A stretch of 64,000 nucleotides of DNA from Mycolicibacterium sp. BiH015 (GTDB taxonomy: Bacteria; Actinomycetota; Actinomycetes; Mycobacteriales; Mycobacteriaceae), in contig NZ_JAQGCZ010000003.1 of the NCBI RefSeq assembly GCF_027706845.1, positions 372,001 to 436,000 of the forward strand, written 5' to 3'. The notes under the pieces were generated by a model that was not told where the DNA came from, searched no databases, and was given only the letters and a program-made list of their open reading frames with translations. The first letter of the stretch is position 1; the number at the start of each line of letters is the position of its first letter. A program made the translations under genes and the position numbers. Below, piece by piece: positions 61,178 through 64,000 of the stretch.

Positions 61178-62842
61178 ATGACCCAGGAACTCGGCGATGA
61201 GGTGCGCAACGAGGTAGTGGCCACCGACCTCGATCGGCTGACCGCCACCAAGGAGACACTCGAGGACTACACGCTGCGCTTCGCCCCGCGCAGCTACCGG
61301 AAGTGGTCGACGGGCGTCGTCGGCATCTCGGCACTGGGCGGCATCGCCTACCTGGCCGACTTCGCGATCGGTGCGAACATCGGGATCTCCTACGGCACCA
61401 CGAACGCGCTGTGGGGCATCCTGATCTTCGCCGTGGTGATCTTCCTGTCCGGCTTCCCGCTCGCCTACTACGCGGCGCGCTACAACATGGACCTCGACTT
61501 GATCACCCGCGGAAGCGGTTTCGGCTACTACGGGTCCGTGGTGACCAACGTGATCATGGCGACGTTCACGTTCATCTTCTTCGCCCTCGAGGGCTCGATC
61601 ATGGCCCAGGGTCTCGAGCTCGGCCTCGGCATCCCGCTGTGGCTCGGCTATGCGGTGTCCACCTTGATCATCTTCCCGCTGGTGATCTACGGCATGAAGG
61701 TCCTGTCCACTCTGCAGGTGTGGACGACACCGCTGTGGCTTCTGCTGATGGTGGCGCCGTTCGTCTATCTCGTGGTGAGCCATCCCGAGTCGGTCGGCCA
61801 GTTCTTCGCCTACCAGGGCGAGAAAGGCACCGGCGGCTTCGACCTCGGCTCGACGTTGTTGGCCGCCGGCGTATGCCTGTCGCTGATCGCTCAAATCGCC
61901 GAGCAGATCGACTACCTGCGCTTCATGCCACCGAAGACGCCGGAAAACAAGCGCAGTTGGTGGACCTGGATGATCCTCGCCGGACCGGGATGGGTGTTCT
62001 TCGGCGCGATCAAACAGGTGGTGGGGCTGTTCCTCGCGGTGTACCTGATCGCCAACGTCGCCGACAGCGCCGGTATCGCGAACCAGCCGGTGCACCAGTT
62101 CCTGGAGATCTACGAGAACTTCCTGCCCGGCTGGCTCGCGATGACATTGGCCGTCGTCCTGGTGGTGATCAGCCAAATCAAGATCAACGTCACGAATGCA
62201 TACTCCGGCTCCCTCGCGTGGACCAATTCGTTCACACGGGTCACCAAGCGCTATCCCGGCCGCCTGGTTTTCCTCGGTTTCAACCTGCTGATAGCGCTGA
62301 TCCTGATGGAAGCCAACATGTTCGACTTCCTGAACACGATTCTCGGCTTCTACGCCAACTGTGGCATGGCCTGGGTCGTCGTGGTGGCGTCGGACATCGT
62401 CATCAACAAGTACCTGCTCAAGATTTCGCCGAAGGCACCGGAATTCCGCCGCGGCATGCTGTATGCGATCAACCCGGTCGGCTTCGGCTCGATGCTGATC
62501 GCAGCAGGCGTGTCGATCGTCGCGTTCTTCGGCGGGCTCGGCGAGGCGATCCGCCCGTACTCACCACTGGTCGCGATCGGACTCGCGCTGATCCTGCCGC
62601 CGATACTGGCCGTGGCCACCAGGGGCAGGTACTACCTGCGCCGCACTGACGACGGCATCGACCTGCCGATGTACGACGAACTGGGCAACCCGTCCGGCGA
62701 GCACCTCAAATGCCATGTCTGCCATCATGATTACGAGCGGCCTGACATGATGAAATGCGAGACCCACGACTCGTTCGTCTGCTCGTTGTGCCTGTCGACC
62801 GATAAGGTCGCCGACCACGTTCTGCCTGCGCAGTCCGGGTGA
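61178..62842 (+). CDS. NCS1-family permease with Cys-rich C-terminal tail
   Basis: 554 residues from ATG. Twelve predicted helices of the NCS1 (purine/cytosine/allantoin) type: YRKWSTGVVGISALGGIAYLADFAIGANIGISYGTTNALWGIL, FGYYGSVVTNVIMATFTFIFFALEGSIMAQGLELGLGIPLW, GLFLAVYLIANVADSAG, and INVTNAYSGSLAWTNSFTRVTKRYPGR. A soluble C-terminal tail of about 60 residues holds CHVCHHDYERPDMMKCETHDSFVCSLC, a ring of Cys and His that could bind one or two metal ions. Related transporter modules occur fused to sensor kinases; here only the zinc-ribbon-like tail is present. Substrate unknown, perhaps a nitrogen compound. Confidence 0.85.
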   Translation: MTQELGDEVRNEVVATDLDRLTATKETLEDYTLRFAPRSYRKWSTGVVGISALGGIAYLADFAIGANIGISYGTTNALWGILIFAVVIFLSGFPLAYYAARYNMDLDLITRGSGFGYYGSVVTNVIMATFTFIFFALEGSIMAQGLELGLGIPLWLGYAVSTLIIFPLVIYGMKVLSTLQVWTTPLWLLLMVAPFVYLVVSHPESVGQFFAYQGEKGTGGFDLGSTLLAAGVCLSLIAQIAEQIDYLRFMPPKTPENKRSWWTWMILAGPGWVFFGAIKQVVGLFLAVYLIANVADSAGIANQPVHQFLEIYENFLPGWLAMTLAVVLVVISQIKINVTNAYSGSLAWTNSFTRVTKRYPGRLVFLGFNLLIALILMEANMFDFLNTILGFYANCGMAWVVVVASDIVINKYLLKISPKAPEFRRGMLYAINPVGFGSMLIAAGVSIVAFFGGLGEAIRPYSPLVAIGLALILPPILAVATRGRYYLRRTDDGIDLPMYDELGNPSGEHLKCHVCHHDYERPDMMKCETHDSFVCSLCLSTDKVADHVLPAQSG

Positions 62843-62855
62843 CTCCGGATAGCCG

Positions 62856-63443
62856 CTAGCGGAGGGAGTCCACGAACAGCTTGTGCACCCGGCGATCGCC
62901 CGTCACCTCGGGATGGAAGGCCGTCGCCAGCATCCGGCCCTGCCGCACCGCTACCGGGTGTCCCGCCGCGCGCGCCAGCACCTCGACGTCGGGACCGACT
63001 CTCTCCACCCACGGGGCGCGGATGAACACCGCGTGCATGGAGCCGTCGAGTCCGTGGAACTCGATGTCGTCTTCGAAAGAGTCGACCTGACGTCCGAACG
63101 CGTTGCGGCGCACGGTCATATCGATGCCACGCAGTGGGAGAGCTTCTCGCCCCGGCACCCCGGCGTCGGCGATCTCGGTGGCCAGCAAGATCATTCCGGC
63201 GCACGATCCGTAGGCCGGCATGCCGTCGGCGAGCCTCGTCCGTAACGGCTCAAGCAGGTCCAGTTCGCGCAACAGGTGGCTCATCGCCGTGGACTCGCCA
63301 CCGGGAATCACCAGAGCGTCGACAGACTCCAACTCGGCGAGGCGCCGGACCGTGACGGCCGCGGCGCCCGCTTCGCGCAGCGCCGCAAGGTGCTCACGGG
63401 TGTCACCCTGCAGGCCGAGGACCCCGACAGTTGGCGCACTCAC
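62856..63443 (-). CDS. pdxT: Pyridoxal 5'-phosphate synthase glutaminase subunit PdxT
   Basis: 195 residues from GTG. Class I glutamine amidotransferase: [21 protein letters not shown], the GGES turn [14 protein letters not shown], the nucleophile loop [11 protein letters not shown] (catalytic Cys), and AFHPEVTGD (His and Glu of the triad). It releases ammonia from glutamine and feeds PdxS. Start overlaps the tesB stop by 4 bp, the usual mycobacterial order tesB-pdxT (Rv2605c-Rv2604c), with pdxS expected just beyond the window. Confidence 0.97.
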   Translation of the reverse strand: MSAPTVGVLGLQGDTREHLAALREAGAAAVTVRRLAELESVDALVIPGGESTAMSHLLRELDLLEPLRTRLADGMPAYGSCAGMILLATEIADAGVPGREALPLRGIDMTVRRNAFGRQVDSFEDDIEFHGLDGSMHAVFIRAPWVERVGPDVEVLARAAGHPVAVRQGRMLATAFHPEVTGDRRVHKLFVDSLR

Positions 63444-64000
63444 CCGCGTTGCGGCGTGAACTCACGCGCGTAGCGGGTCAGCCCCTCCTGCATGACCGCC
63501 GCGACCATCTCGCCGTACCGGTTGAAGATCTTGCCCTGCGTCAGCGAGCGACCTCCGCAGGCCGACGGCGAGGACTGGTCGTAGAGCTGCCATTCGTCAG
63601 CGCGGAACGGCCGCATGAACCACATCGCATGGTCGAGTGAGGCCACCTGCAGATGCTTGCGCTCCTCCGGGTAGTTGACCTGTGCCGAGCCCAGCAGCGT
63701 CAGGTCGCTCATGTAGGCGAGCGCGCAGATGTGCAGCACCGGGTCGTCGGGCAGCGGGTCGCGGTGCCGGAACCAGACCTGTTGCTGAGAAGCCTTGCCC
63801 GGCAACTTGTTCAGCAGATCCCGGGGCACGATGCGGACGTCCCACTCGTCGAACTGCCGGAAACTGGCGTCGTCGAAGACCTTGCTCGCGGACTTGAAAT
63901 CGGGGATACCGTCGGGCGGCGCCACCACCGGCATCGTGTCCTGGTGCTCGATGCCGCTCTGGTCGGTCTGAAAGGACGCCGACATCGAGAAGATCGTCTC
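63440..64000 (-). CDS. tesB: Acyl-CoA thioesterase II (5' end outside window)
   Basis: At least 187 residues, open to the window edge ([13 protein letters not shown] at the edge), so the N-terminal hotdog half is only partly present. C-terminal hotdog: [58 protein letters not shown] with the conserved Asp, [43 protein letters not shown], a pattern typical of TesB. Hydrolyses medium to long acyl-CoA. Matches tesB2 (Rv2605c) by position, coupled to pdxT. Confidence 0.95.
   Translation of the reverse strand, partial: ETIFSMSASFQTDQSGIEHQDTMPVVAPPDGIPDFKSASKVFDDASFRQFDEWDVRIVPRDLLNKLPGKASQQQVWFRHRDPLPDDPVLHICALAYMSDLTLLGSAQVNYPEERKHLQVASLDHAMWFMRPFRADEWQLYDQSSPSACGGRSLTQGKIFNRYGEMVAAVMQEGLTRYAREFTPQRG

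Overview
The window is chromosomal DNA from a high-G+C actinobacterium, almost certainly a (probably fast-growing) Mycobacterium/Mycolicibacterium. The backbone order aspS, radical SAM protein (Rv2578c-like), hisS, MBL hydrolase, cyclophilin, relA, apt, family-5 binding lipoprotein, secF, secD, yajC, gabT, carboxylic acid reductase (fadD9/car), ruvB-ruvA-ruvC, yebC, pdxT, tesB matches, from memory, the M. tuberculosis Rv2572c to Rv2605c stretch. Mycobacterium-type LexA boxes and frequent GTG/TTG starts agree with this.

Layout. 1-3.1 kb: SDR (cut by the window edge), BtpA-family protein, HxlR regulator divergent from a thiolase. 3.2-10.2 kb: F420-type nitroreductase and aspS, SRPBCC protein, carboxylesterase, zinc metallopeptidase, DUF885 protein. 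10.2-15.6 kb: a self-contained catabolic module (TesB-like thioesterase, TetR, amidohydrolase, two coupled acyl-CoA dehydrogenases) joined by three copies of one 15-bp palindrome. 15.6-19.3 kb: SOS-box radical SAM gene, HelR/HelD-type RNA polymerase helicase, small secreted protein. 19.5-24.4 kb: complete urea ABC transporter urtABCDE. 24.5-29.9 kb: accessory stretch with a 992-residue repeat surface protein, a frameshifted decarboxylase remnant, a membrane protein and a chromosomal Lysin B homologue whose nucleophilic serine is glycine. 29.9-42.1 kb: translation, stringent response and secretion genes. 42.3-50.8 kb: GABA catabolism, a diguanylate cyclase, a P450-like fragment and a carboxylic acid reductase. 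50.8-54.2 kb: membrane proteins and the SOS-controlled ruvCAB operon. 54.3-59.8 kb: two TetR/hydrolase pairs, each with its own palindromic operator, a pair of paralogous small membrane proteins and yebC. 59.8-64 kb: acyl-CoA dehydrogenase behind an orphan palindrome, an NCS1 permease with a Cys-rich tail, pdxT and tesB.

The best candidates for something undescribed are the 10.2-15.6 kb TetR regulon (three near-identical operators, two of them 21 bp apart, serving a predicted heteromeric acyl-CoA dehydrogenase pathway of unknown substrate) and the serine-less Lysin B homologue at 28.9 kb. No CRISPR array, rRNA, tRNA or intact insertion sequence was recognised. Many genes overlap by 4 bp (ATGA/GTGA), so operon structure is clear in most blocks.
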